This document shows positions 44,256-51,738 of a stretch of 64,000 nucleotides of DNA, piece after piece (the first letter of the stretch is position 1; each line of letters starts with the position of its first letter). The notes under the pieces are model-generated. The model searched no databases. It saw nothing but the letters and a program-made list of their open reading frames with translations, and was not told where the DNA came from. The DNA is taken from assembly GCF_900608595.1 (NCBI RefSeq), contig NZ_UWYY01000012.1, positions 124,001 through 188,000 of the forward strand, read 5' to 3'. Position numbers and translations under genes: made by a program. The stretch is from Promicromonospora panici. Lineage in GTDB: Bacteria; Actinomycetota; Actinomycetes; Actinomycetales; Cellulomonadaceae.

Positions 44256-44950
44256 TCCACACCTTTCACCTCGCCGAGCTGCCGGCCGCCGTGACGGCAC
44301 GCGCGCTGCTGCGTCCGCCGTCGGGCGCCGCCACGCCCGGACTGGACCACGCCGAGTGCCTGGCCCTCATGCGCCTGGGGGCGCCCACCGCCTCCGTGGA
44401 CCGGCTGCAGCTACGCCGGATCGCGGTCTTCGCGCAGTGGCGCGACGAGGACGCCGTGGACCGCTTCCTGTCCGACGACGTCCTCGGCCGCCACCTGGCG
44501 ACCGGCTGGCACGTCCGCCTGGAGTACCTGCGCCGCTGGTCCCGGCTGGCGGCCCTGCCCGGCCTGCCTGCCCGGACAGGCGACTGGGACCAGGACGAAC
44601 CCGTGGTCGCGGTGACCGTCGCACGGATGCGTCTGCTGGAGGTCCCCCGGTTCCTGCGGTGGGGCAAGCCCGTCGAACGCCAGGTGCGCGACCATCCCGG
44701 CACCACGCTCGCCCTGGCCGCGTTCCGGCCGCCGCGCACGATCTCCACGTTCTCCGTGTGGCGCACCGTGCGCGAGATGGAGGAGATGGTGCACGGCCGC
44801 TCCGGCGTCCCCGCGGACCGGCGGCATGCGGACGCCATGGTCGAACGTCGGCGCCGCGACTTCCACCACGAGTTCGCGACGTTCCGCTTCCGCCCGCTCG
44901 CGGAGCACGGCACCTGGGAGGGGCGGACCGGGATGGTCCCGCTGAGCTGA
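44252..44950 (+). CDS. Spheroidene monooxygenase (CrtA)-like protein
   Basis: 232 residues. VTVARMRLLEVPRFLRWG, TLALAAFRPPRTISTFSVWR and the following REMEEMVHG resemble the CrtA family, whose proteobacterial members are heme-dependent carotenoid oxygenases. Here no carotenoid genes are nearby, and the partner gene is of unknown function, so the substrate is open. Translational coupling to the upstream gene (ATGA) is clear. About 100 bp of non-coding DNA follow. Confidence 0.65.
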   Translation: MIHTFHLAELPAAVTARALLRPPSGAATPGLDHAECLALMRLGAPTASVDRLQLRRIAVFAQWRDEDAVDRFLSDDVLGRHLATGWHVRLEYLRRWSRLAALPGLPARTGDWDQDEPVVAVTVARMRLLEVPRFLRWGKPVERQVRDHPGTTLALAAFRPPRTISTFSVWRTVREMEEMVHGRSGVPADRRHADAMVERRRRDFHHEFATFRFRPLAEHGTWEGRTGMVPLS

Positions 44951-45052
44951 TCGGGCGCGTATCCAGGTGCGAGCGGCTGCTGGACGGGGCAGCATCGAGA
45001 ACCCAGCCGCCGCACCGGACGAGCAGCTGGACGCACGCAGAGGAGTACGACC

Positions 45053-45418
45053 ATGAGCGAGTTCGCCGGGCCCACGGGGCCGATCCGCGACGTCGCCCCA
45101 GGGATGACAGTGATCGATGCCGACGGCGAGACCGTCGGGGCCGTGGACGATGTCCGCCTGGCTGACGCGGGCGCGACCACCGGCGCCGGCCAGTCGGCCG
45201 ACCAGCCTGGTGGTCCGGTCGCGTGGATCGCCGAGGCGCTCACGACGGACACCGACCTGAGCCAACAGGCGCAGGAGCGCCTCACACGTCTGGGGTACGT
45301 CCGGGTCGACGCCAGCGGGCTGTTCTCCGGGCATCGTTACGTCGAACCGGACCAGATCGCCATGGTCACCGGCGAGGAGGTACGGCTGTCGGTCGCAGCG
45401 GACCAGTTGATCAGGTAG
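45053..45418 (+). CDS. Small DUF2171/PRC-barrel-like protein
   Basis: 121 residues with AGAGGAG before the ATG. IRDVAPGMTVIDADGETVGA and VEPDQIAMVTGEEVRLSVAA give the two-strand pattern typical of DUF2171 and PRC-barrel-like stress proteins (D-G-x-x-V-G-x-V-D). The middle is Gly/Gln/Asp-rich. It is often found in small stress-related gene groups; no specific role can be given. Confidence 0.65.
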   Translation: MSEFAGPTGPIRDVAPGMTVIDADGETVGAVDDVRLADAGATTGAGQSADQPGGPVAWIAEALTTDTDLSQQAQERLTRLGYVRVDASGLFSGHRYVEPDQIAMVTGEEVRLSVAADQLIR

Positions 45419-45456
45419 ACGCGTGCCGGAGACGGCCTGACGACGGAGAACACGAC

Positions 45457-45762
45457 ATGGCAACTGACTACGACGCCCCACGCAAGACCGTCGAGGACGA
45501 AGAGGTCGAGCGGGATTCGATCCAGGAGCTGCAGGCACGTCGTGCTGACAAGGCCTCGGAGGTTGTGGACCTGGACGAGAACGAGGTGACGGAAGGCTTC
45601 GAGCCGCCGGGCGCCGACCTGTCCGGCGAGGAGCTCACCATACGTGTGCTGCCCCCGCAGGCTGACGAGTTCACGTGTTCCAGCTGCTTCCTCGTGCACC
45701 ACCGCAGCCAACGTGCCTACGAGAGCGCTGGCCAGGTGCTGTGCACGGAGTGCGTCGCCTGA
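45457..45762 (+). CDS. DUF4193 zinc-ribbon protein
   Basis: 101 residues with GGAGAA upstream of the ATG. The acidic N-terminal half (TDYDAPRKTVEDEEVERDSI) and a C-terminal four-cysteine ribbon, Cys74-x2-Cys77 and Cys96-x2-Cys99, match DUF4193, which is restricted to actinobacteria. Function unknown; a zinc-binding regulator or adaptor is plausible. Confidence 0.88.
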   Translation: MATDYDAPRKTVEDEEVERDSIQELQARRADKASEVVDLDENEVTEGFEPPGADLSGEELTIRVLPPQADEFTCSSCFLVHHRSQRAYESAGQVLCTECVA

Positions 45763-45846
45763 TCAGTCTTCCCGCCTGACGGGCGCAGCAGAGGTCTCAG
45801 GTGGACGGAGCCGGGCGCCGGTCCCGGGCGCCGGTTACCCTACGGC

Positions 45847-47346
45847 GTGCCAACGAAAGCAGGGATCGACCCGGACGAGCTTGCCACCACCCTTCGGGTG
45901 CTGGGCCGGCTCAAGGACCTCGACCCCAACCATCCCGACGTCCAGACGGTCAAACGGGCGACCGGCTACATGTGGAAGCTGCTCAAGAAGTCCCGTAAGG
46001 CCGCAGTTCGCGACGAGCGTCAGGCGCACGACCGGAGCGTCATCGAGCAGACGGCGACCGGTTCGGCGGAGCGGATCGACGACGAGACCGCCGGCATCCC
46101 GCTGGTCTCGACCGTGCGGGGGGCGTTCGCCGGGGAGCTGCGCACCGCCCGCGGCTGCTACATCTGCAAGACGGACTACACGCTGGTCGACTCGTTCTAC
46201 CACGGGCTGTGCCCGGCCTGTGCCGCGAAGAGCCACGCGCGGCGCGACCAGCGCACGGACCTGACCGGCCGCCGCGCGTTGCTCACCGGGGGCCGGGCGA
46301 AGATCGGCATGTACATCGCGTTGCGCCTGCTGCGCGACGGCGCTCACCTCACCGTCACCACGCGCTTCCCGAAGGACGCGGTGCGCCGCTTCTCGGCGAT
46401 GCCCGACGCCGCCGACTGGCTGCACCGGCTCAAGATCGTCGGCATCGACCTGCGTGATCCCACACAGGTGATCGCCCTGGCCGACGACGTCGCCGCGGCG
46501 GGCCCGCTGGACATCCTGATCAACAACGCCTGCCAGACGGTCCGCCGGTCCCCCGGGGCCTACTCGCAGCTCGTCGCGGGCGAGTCGACGCCGGTCGCCC
46601 CGCTTCCCCACGGGCTGGTAGCGCCGGAGATGGTCACGTTCGATCGCATCTCCGAGGCCCACCCCGCCGCGATCGCTGGGGCGCTGACCGCCTTGTCGGT
46701 CGCCCACCACGAGGGGCAGTCGCAGGACGACGCCGTCGCGATGCACAGCGCGGCGTCCCTGACGGCGCTGGCACTCCGCGCGGGCTCGGCCTCCCTGGAC
46801 GCCCACCTGGCCGGCACCGCCGTCGACGCCGGCGGGCTCCTCCCCGACCTGCAGACGACCAACTCGTGGACCCAGGTCGTGGACGAGGTCGACCCGCTGG
46901 AGCTCCTGGAGGTCCAGCTCTGCAACGCGATCGCGCCGTTCCTGCTGATCTCCCGGCTGCGGCCGGCGATGCGGGCCGCGACGTCCAAGGCGCGACGCGG
47001 GTACGTCGTCAACGTCTCGGCGATGGAGGGACAGTTCTCCCGCCGTTACAAGTCCGCGGGACACCCGCACACCAACATGGCCAAGGCCGCCCTCAACATG
47101 CTGACCCGGACCTCCGCGGCGGAGATGTTCGAGAAGGACCGGGTCCTGATGACCGCGGTGGACACCGGGTGGATCACGGACGAGCGCCCGCACCAGGAGA
47201 AGCTGCGGATCGCCGCCGAAGGCTGGCATGCGCCCCTCGACCTGGTCGACGGCGCCGCCCGCGTCTATGACCCGATCGTCCAGGGCGAGGCCGGGACCGA
47301 CCTGTACGGCTGCTTCCTCAAGGACTACGAGCCGTCGCCCTGGTAG
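45847..47346 (+). CDS. SDR-family protein with N-terminal zinc ribbon
   Basis: 499 residues from GTG 45847. Residues 1-100 are helical and basic. Cys104-x2-Cys107 and Cys122-x2-Cys125 form a zinc ribbon. From about 135 an SDR Rossmann domain begins (RRALLTGGRAKIGMYIALRL), with ILINNACQTVRRSP and VVNVSAMEG. At the active site the sequence is HPHTNMAKAALNM: Lys is kept but Tyr is replaced by Thr. There is a long insert at about 235-335. The combination suggests an atypical reductase or nucleic-acid-linked protein; no substrate known. Confidence 0.8.
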   Translation: MPTKAGIDPDELATTLRVLGRLKDLDPNHPDVQTVKRATGYMWKLLKKSRKAAVRDERQAHDRSVIEQTATGSAERIDDETAGIPLVSTVRGAFAGELRTARGCYICKTDYTLVDSFYHGLCPACAAKSHARRDQRTDLTGRRALLTGGRAKIGMYIALRLLRDGAHLTVTTRFPKDAVRRFSAMPDAADWLHRLKIVGIDLRDPTQVIALADDVAAAGPLDILINNACQTVRRSPGAYSQLVAGESTPVAPLPHGLVAPEMVTFDRISEAHPAAIAGALTALSVAHHEGQSQDDAVAMHSAASLTALALRAGSASLDAHLAGTAVDAGGLLPDLQTTNSWTQVVDEVDPLELLEVQLCNAIAPFLLISRLRPAMRAATSKARRGYVVNVSAMEGQFSRRYKSAGHPHTNMAKAALNMLTRTSAAEMFEKDRVLMTAVDTGWITDERPHQEKLRIAAEGWHAPLDLVDGAARVYDPIVQGEAGTDLYGCFLKDYEPSPW

Positions 47347-47365
47347 ACCTGATTCGGGCCCGAAC

Positions 47366-47383
47366 TAGGGACTAAAGTCCCTA
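47366..47383. promoter_or_regulatory. DosR/DevR-type binding site
   Basis: TAGGGACTAAAGTCCCTA is a perfect inverted repeat. Its 14-bp core (47368-47381) equals the GGGACTWWAGTCCC core of the mycobacterial DosR consensus at every position. It lies 48 bp upstream of the TPP riboswitch on the same side as a promoter would be, and 19 bp after the SDR gene. Confidence 0.7.
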
Positions 47384-47430
47384 CCCAACCAGCCCGGGCT
47401 GGAGCAACATAGCAAGTGGCCTGCGAGACA

Positions 47431-47527
47431 GGCGAGGGAGCCGAGAGGCTGAGAGGCCAGAAGGTTGAAAAACCAGCTGGCGACCCCCACAACCTGATCC
47501 GGACAATGCCGGCGAAGGGAAATCGCC
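47431..47527 (+). ncRNA. TPP riboswitch without a downstream thiamine gene
   Basis: Helix P1 is GGCGA at 47431-47435 with TCGCC at 47523-47527. The conserved CTGAGA is at 47449-47454, ACCC near 47483-47486, and the pyrophosphate-sensor side reads AACCTGATCCGGACAATGCC (47491-47510) followed by GGCGAAGGGA. This matches the THI-box consensus closely. It normally controls thiamine synthesis or uptake genes. Here only ATG-CCT-TGA (47543-47551), with AGG upstream, follows, then a hairpin and a gene on the other strand. It looks like the leader of a lost gene, or of a stand-alone RNA. Confidence 0.88.
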
Positions 47528-47556
47528 TCGCAGGTCCTTTACATGCCTTGAGCAGA

Positions 47557-47597
47557 CAGGGAGGCTCCGCGGACACGATGTCCGCGGAGCCTCCCTG
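47557..47597. terminator. Perfect 19-bp hairpin after the riboswitch
   Basis: Stem 47557-47575 with 47579-47597 and a three-base CGA loop. It lies 27 bp after the stop of the convergent lyase gene (minus strand) and 29 bp after the riboswitch, so it can terminate both. Its centre is shared with the hairpin at 50068-50100. Confidence 0.75.
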
Positions 47598-47624
47598 CTG
47601 GCAGCGCCGCGACGTCTGTCGCGG

Positions 47625-49841
47625 TTACGGGGTGTGGATGTCGGGCCAGGGGTAGCTGCTGACCTCGCTGCCGATGTGGAAGCTCGGGTGCGGCGGCTGG
47701 TTGTAGGCGGTGTTCTGCCAGGCGATCGCCACGCGGTACTGGACGTCGTGCATCAGCGTCGCGATGCGCAGGTTCGTCCTGTGCGGTGTGGCATAGATGC
47801 GCAGCGCGGAGGAGTCACTGGTCCGCCAGACCACCTCTTCGCGCCAGTCGCCGAACAGGTCCGCCGACAGGCTCGGCGTGGACTTGGTGCCGTTGTTCGA
47901 CGCCACGCCCGACCCGGTCAACGCCGTCCCGGAGGGATAGTCGGTGATCCGGGTGCCGTCGAGGAGCTCGCGCTCACCGTCGCCGTCCCACCACGCCAGG
48001 AAGTTCGTCGAGGCCGGCTTGGCGCCGACAGAGCTTCCTGAGGCGTTCCGCAGGTCCGACACGTTCGAGGACCAGAACTCGCCCCCGGGATTGGCGGTCG
48101 TGACGTTCGCGGCGACGCCGCGGCCGTTGTCGCCGCTGGGGCTGGTCTGGAACAGGACCGAGCCGTTGGAGCCGATGAGGCTGGACGACGGGTCGCTGCT
48201 GCTCTCGTGCACCATGAACACCTCTTGACCCGCACGGCTGGGCACGAAGTCCGAGACGTGGAGCGCGTCGCCGTGGCCCATCCGGGAGTTCCACAGCGCG
48301 TTGCCGTCCGAGCCGACCACCATCGCCCCGTAGACCACGTCCTGGCGGCCGTCGCCGTTCAGGTCGGCGATGGACAGGCTGTGCGCGCCCTGGCCCCGGT
48401 ACTGCGAACCCTCGACGTCGGAGTCGAAGATCCACCGCGTCGAGAGGTTCTGGCCGTCGAAGTCCACGGCCCAGATCACCGAACGGGTGTAGTAGCCCCG
48501 CGCGAAGATCATCGACGGCGTGGCCCCGTCGAGGTAGGCGGTGCCGGCCAGGAAGCGGTCGACCCGGTTGCCGTAGTTGTCGCCCCAGCTCGACACGTTG
48601 CCTCGCGGGGGCTGGTAGTCGACGGTGTCGATCGCGCCGCCCGTACGGCCGTCGAAGATGGTCAGGTACTCCGGTCCGGTCAGGATGTAGCCGCTGCTGT
48701 TGCGGTGGTCGGCGCCGGCGTTGCCGATGACGACGCCACGGCCGTCGCGCGTGCCGTCGGCGGTCTTCATGGCGATCTCGGCGTCGCCGTCACCGTCGTA
48801 GTCGTATACCTGGAACTGGGTGTAGTGGGCACCGGAGCGGATGTTGCGCCCCAGGTCGATCCGCCACAGGCGGGTTCCCTGGAGGGTGTAGGCGTCGATG
48901 ATGGTGTTGTCGGTGACGCCGGACTGCGCGTTGTCCTTGGCGTTGGTGGGGTACCACTTGACGATGTACTCGTAGTCCCCGTCGCCGTCCAGGTCGGCGA
49001 CGCTGGCGTCGTTCGCCTCGTGGCTGCTCGTGGGCCGGCTGATCGGGACGTCGAGGTAGCCACCGGAGCCGAACCTGGCCTCGGTGCCCGAGCGCGTCCC
49101 CTCGGAGCCGCCGGTGACGGCCGCGACGGTGTAGGTTCCGTTGCCGCTGCTGTCGAGATAGTTCGTGGCGCCGGTGATCGGCGACGCGTTGAGCTTCTGC
49201 CCGTCGCGGTAGACGTTGAAGGCCACGTTCTGGTCGTCGGTGCCCAGCAGCCGCCAGCTGACGAGGTTGCCGCTCCCCGAAGGCACGACGGTCACGCCGC
49301 GGGTGAGCGCCTCGACCTCGTAGACGCCGTCGCCTCCGCCGGGTTCCCCGGAGCCGCCGGTCGTGACGTCCAGGTAGTCGATGTTCGCCAGGCCGCTCGC
49401 ACCGGTGGCCCGCAGGCGGACGGTGTTCGCGCCCGCGTTGAGCTGAACGGTGATGGTCTGGGTCGCCCAGCTCGTCCAGGCACCGGTGGACCCGAACTGC
49501 TCGGTCTGCACCACCGCGCCGTTCACGACGACCTCGCCCGGCCTGCCGTCCGTTCCGCCGTTGGCATAGCCGAACGTCAGGGTCACCGTGCCCGCTGCGG
49601 CGGCGTCGACCCTGAACTCGACCGCGGCTCCGACAGCATTGTCGGTGTTGCAGAATCCGCTGCCCGAGTGCCCGGCGTGGTTGGACTCGATCAAGCCACC
49701 ACAGACGGCCGGGGCGGCCTCGGCCTCATGGCGGACCGTGGCCGCGTGGGCGGTGTTCAGTGCGACGACGCTCGACGCGACGACGGCGAGGCCGGATAGC
49801 CCTGCCACGAGCGTCATTCGGGTACTTCTTCGCCTTGACAT
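47625..49841 (-). CDS. Secreted rhamnogalacturonan lyase (PL11) with N-terminal CBM35-like domain
   Basis: 738 residues from ATG 49841 with AGAGGAG upstream. Signal peptide 1 to about 34 (VVASSVVALNTAHA). Residues 35-160 form a CBM35-like sandwich (VRHEAEAAPAVCGG, FGYANGGTDGRPGEVVVNG, ASGLANIDYLDV). The rest is the eight-bladed PL11 propeller with several calcium-type DxDGDGD loops (VADLDGDGDYEYIVKWYP, YDYDGDGDAEIAMKTADG, ADLNGDGRQDVVYG) and the C-terminal LMHDVQYRVAIAWQNTAYNQ with PPHPSFHIG. It cleaves the rhamnogalacturonan I backbone. LacI-like sites lie upstream. Confidence 0.95.
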   Translation of the reverse strand: MSRRRSTRMTLVAGLSGLAVVASSVVALNTAHAATVRHEAEAAPAVCGGLIESNHAGHSGSGFCNTDNAVGAAVEFRVDAAAAGTVTLTFGYANGGTDGRPGEVVVNGAVVQTEQFGSTGAWTSWATQTITVQLNAGANTVRLRATGASGLANIDYLDVTTGGSGEPGGGDGVYEVEALTRGVTVVPSGSGNLVSWRLLGTDDQNVAFNVYRDGQKLNASPITGATNYLDSSGNGTYTVAAVTGGSEGTRSGTEARFGSGGYLDVPISRPTSSHEANDASVADLDGDGDYEYIVKWYPTNAKDNAQSGVTDNTIIDAYTLQGTRLWRIDLGRNIRSGAHYTQFQVYDYDGDGDAEIAMKTADGTRDGRGVVIGNAGADHRNSSGYILTGPEYLTIFDGRTGGAIDTVDYQPPRGNVSSWGDNYGNRVDRFLAGTAYLDGATPSMIFARGYYTRSVIWAVDFDGQNLSTRWIFDSDVEGSQYRGQGAHSLSIADLNGDGRQDVVYGAMVVGSDGNALWNSRMGHGDALHVSDFVPSRAGQEVFMVHESSSDPSSSLIGSNGSVLFQTSPSGDNGRGVAANVTTANPGGEFWSSNVSDLRNASGSSVGAKPASTNFLAWWDGDGERELLDGTRITDYPSGTALTGSGVASNNGTKSTPSLSADLFGDWREEVVWRTSDSSALRIYATPHRTNLRIATLMHDVQYRVAIAWQNTAYNQPPHPSFHIGSEVSSYPWPDIHTP

Positions 49842-49966
49842 AGTTTCGCTCCTCTTTGAGCTGGCTCGACTTGAGACGGCGCGGCCATGGGGGCACGGCC
49901 GGGGATCTTGCGAGGCGCGATGAGGCAAACGGGCCCCATCGCCACGATGTCATCGAAAAACCGAAC

Positions 49967-49980
49967 TTGAATCGATCCAA
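49967..49980. promoter_or_regulatory. LacI-like operator candidate 1 for the PL11 gene
   Basis: TTGAATCGATCCAA is a near-perfect palindrome centred on CG, as LacI-family sites are, 126 bp upstream of the lyase start. Confidence 0.45.
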
Positions 49981-50037
49981 TCCGGCGTCGTTGACCGTAT
50001 GGTAAGCGTTTGCCTGGTGTCAACGGGTACCCGATAG

Positions 50038-50049
50038 TTAATCGATTAG
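50038..50049. promoter_or_regulatory. LacI-like operator candidate 2 for the PL11 gene
   Basis: TTAATCGATTAG contains the perfect palindrome TAATCGATTA. Together with candidate 1 and the GTAAGCGTTTGCC stretch between them (50001-50014 region), it forms an A+T-richer promoter block between the lyase gene and the pdxS terminator. Confidence 0.4.
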
Positions 50050-50067
50050 CCGCTGGCTCAACGCAGA

Positions 50068-50100
50068 AGGGCCCCGCGGACACGATGTCCGCGGGGCCCT
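50068..50100 (-). terminator. Terminator of pdxS
   Basis: Perfect 15-bp stem (50068-50082 with 50086-50100), CGA loop, 16 bp after the pdxS stop on the minus strand. It shows that pdxS transcription normally ends here and does not read on toward pdxT. Confidence 0.75.
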
Positions 50101-50116
50101 CCGTCGAAGCCCTAGC

Positions 50117-51031
50117 TCACCAGCCGCGCTCCGCCAGCCGCACCGGCGCCGGCTCCTCCTCGACGTTGATGCCGACCATCGCCTCGCCGAGGCCGCGCGA
50201 GACCTTGGCGATCACGTCGGCGTCGTCGAAGAACGTCGTGGCCTGCACGATGGCCTTCGCGCGCTGCGCCGGGTTGCCCGACTTGAAGATGCCGGAGCCG
50301 ACGAACACACCCTCGGCGCCGAGCTGCATCATCATCGCGGCGTCGGCCGGGGTGGCGATGCCGCCCGCGGTGAACAGCACGACCGGCAGCTTGCCCTCGC
50401 GGGCTACCTCCGCCACCAGCTCGTACGGTGCCTGCAGCTCCTTGGCGGCGACGAACAGCTCGTCCTCCGGCAGCGAGGTCAGGCGGCGGATCTGCTGGCG
50501 GATCTGGCGCATGTGCGTGGTCGCGTTGGAGACGTCGCCCGTGCCGGCCTCGCCCTTCGAGCGGATCATCGCGGCGCCCTCGGTGATGCGGCGCAGCGCC
50601 TCACCCAGGTTGGTCGCGCCGCACACGAACGGCACGGTGAAGCCCCACTTGTCGATGTGGTTCGCGTAGTCCGCGGGGGTCAGCACCTCGGACTCGTCGA
50701 TGTAGTCGACACCCAGGGACTGCAGCACCTGGGCCTCGACGAAGTGCCCGATGCGAGCCTTCGCCATCACGGGGATGGAGACGGCCTCGATGATGCCGTC
50801 GATCATGTCGGGGTCGCTCATGCGCGACACGCCGCCCTGCGCGCGGATGTCCGCGGGCACCCGCTCCAGCGCCATGACGGCCACCGCGCCCGCGTCCTCG
50901 GCGATCTTCGCCTGGTCGGGCGTGACGACGTCCATGATGACGCCGCCCTTGAGCATCTCGGCCATGCCACGCTTCACGCGCGCGGTGCCGACCGTACCCA
51001 CGGTGTTCTCGCCGGTCACGGATTCAGTCAC
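50117..51031 (-). CDS. pdxS: Pyridoxal 5'-phosphate synthase lyase subunit PdxS
   Basis: 304 residues. [55 protein letters not shown] and [20 protein letters not shown] are the invariant PdxS sequences, including the two active-site lysines. Twelve subunits assemble with twelve PdxT to make PLP from ribose 5-phosphate, glyceraldehyde 3-phosphate and ammonia. In most actinobacteria pdxT is the next or next-but-one gene; here it is at 16426-17067, 33 kb downstream. A 119-bp non-coding gap precedes the start. Confidence 0.97.
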   Translation of the reverse strand: MTESVTGENTVGTVGTARVKRGMAEMLKGGVIMDVVTPDQAKIAEDAGAVAVMALERVPADIRAQGGVSRMSDPDMIDGIIEAVSIPVMAKARIGHFVEAQVLQSLGVDYIDESEVLTPADYANHIDKWGFTVPFVCGATNLGEALRRITEGAAMIRSKGEAGTGDVSNATTHMRQIRQQIRRLTSLPEDELFVAAKELQAPYELVAEVAREGKLPVVLFTAGGIATPADAAMMMQLGAEGVFVGSGIFKSGNPAQRAKAIVQATTFFDDADVIAKVSRGLGEAMVGINVEEEPAPVRLAERGW

Positions 51032-51150
51032 GGTTACCTCGCAAAGTTCTCGCCGATGGGATCGACGCCGGTCGTTCCGGGCGCGGTCGGCGCCCTGAGT
51101 CGATCCTATCGCCCGGCCCTACCAGGAATCGCCCGCCGTTCGCCCAGCGG

Positions 51151-51738
51151 TCACCCGCCATTCGGCTCCAGGGCGTGCGGCAGAGCGTCGTCCAGCTCCA
51201 CCGTGCGTGGCATCGGCGCCCGGCCGGCCAGGTGGAACATCCGTACGTGCCGGAGGCGGCGCACGCGGCGGGCCTGAGCCACGGCCTCGTTGTGGAAGCG
51301 GCGCGCCAGCGTCGCCCGGTACCAGGCCGCGGACAGCCCCGCCACCACCTCGCCCGACGGCCCGTCCAGCAGCACCCGGATCGCCTCGGGGGCGCCCAGC
51401 GCCTCCCGCAGCGTCGCCGTCAGCCCTGACTCGGCCCGCTCGCGGTCCGCGCCCAGCCCGTCCATCTTCAGCGCGGCGGCGGGAGAGGTGACAGGCCCCG
51501 CGTCCGACGCCGCGTACGCCGCGTCGGCCACCAGGATGGCGCTCGCAGGGTCCAGCGCACCTGACGCCGCGAGCTCGACCGCCGCGGACGCGCGCCGCAC
51601 CAGCTGCGCGTCGAGCGCTATGCGGGACGCGGCGACCTTGCGGTGCAGGCGGTCCAGCCGGGACGCTCCGCGCCAGGCGAGCAGCAGGCCCACCGCGAGC
51701 GCCCCCAGCACTACGAGCGCGATCTCGGACCAGCTCAT
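51151..51738 (-). CDS. Membrane-anchored protein of unknown function (LemA-like helices)
   Basis: 195 residues. One N-terminal membrane segment (EIALVVLGALAVGLLLAW) is followed by a long helical region (SRLDRLHRKVAASRIALDAQ, LVRRASAAVELAASG) and ends in FHNEAVAQARRVRRLRHV with a short tail. The pattern is like LemA and like the membrane part of the protein encoded beside pimA in mycobacteria, where it is joined to a MutT domain. Its start overlaps the pimA stop (ATGA). Role unknown. Confidence 0.75.
   Translation of the reverse strand: MSWSEIALVVLGALAVGLLLAWRGASRLDRLHRKVAASRIALDAQLVRRASAAVELAASGALDPASAILVADAAYAASDAGPVTSPAAALKMDGLGADRERAESGLTATLREALGAPEAIRVLLDGPSGEVVAGLSAAWYRATLARRFHNEAVAQARRVRRLRHVRMFHLAGRAPMPRTVELDDALPHALEPNGG

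Noticed and set aside
17068..50116. Classical genomic island or prophage
   Set aside because: No integrase, transposase, phage gene, flanking tRNA or attachment-site repeat was found. The three tRNAs lie at 60.2-60.5 kb, away from the stretch. Only the broken pdxS-pdxT neighbourhood supports an insertion.
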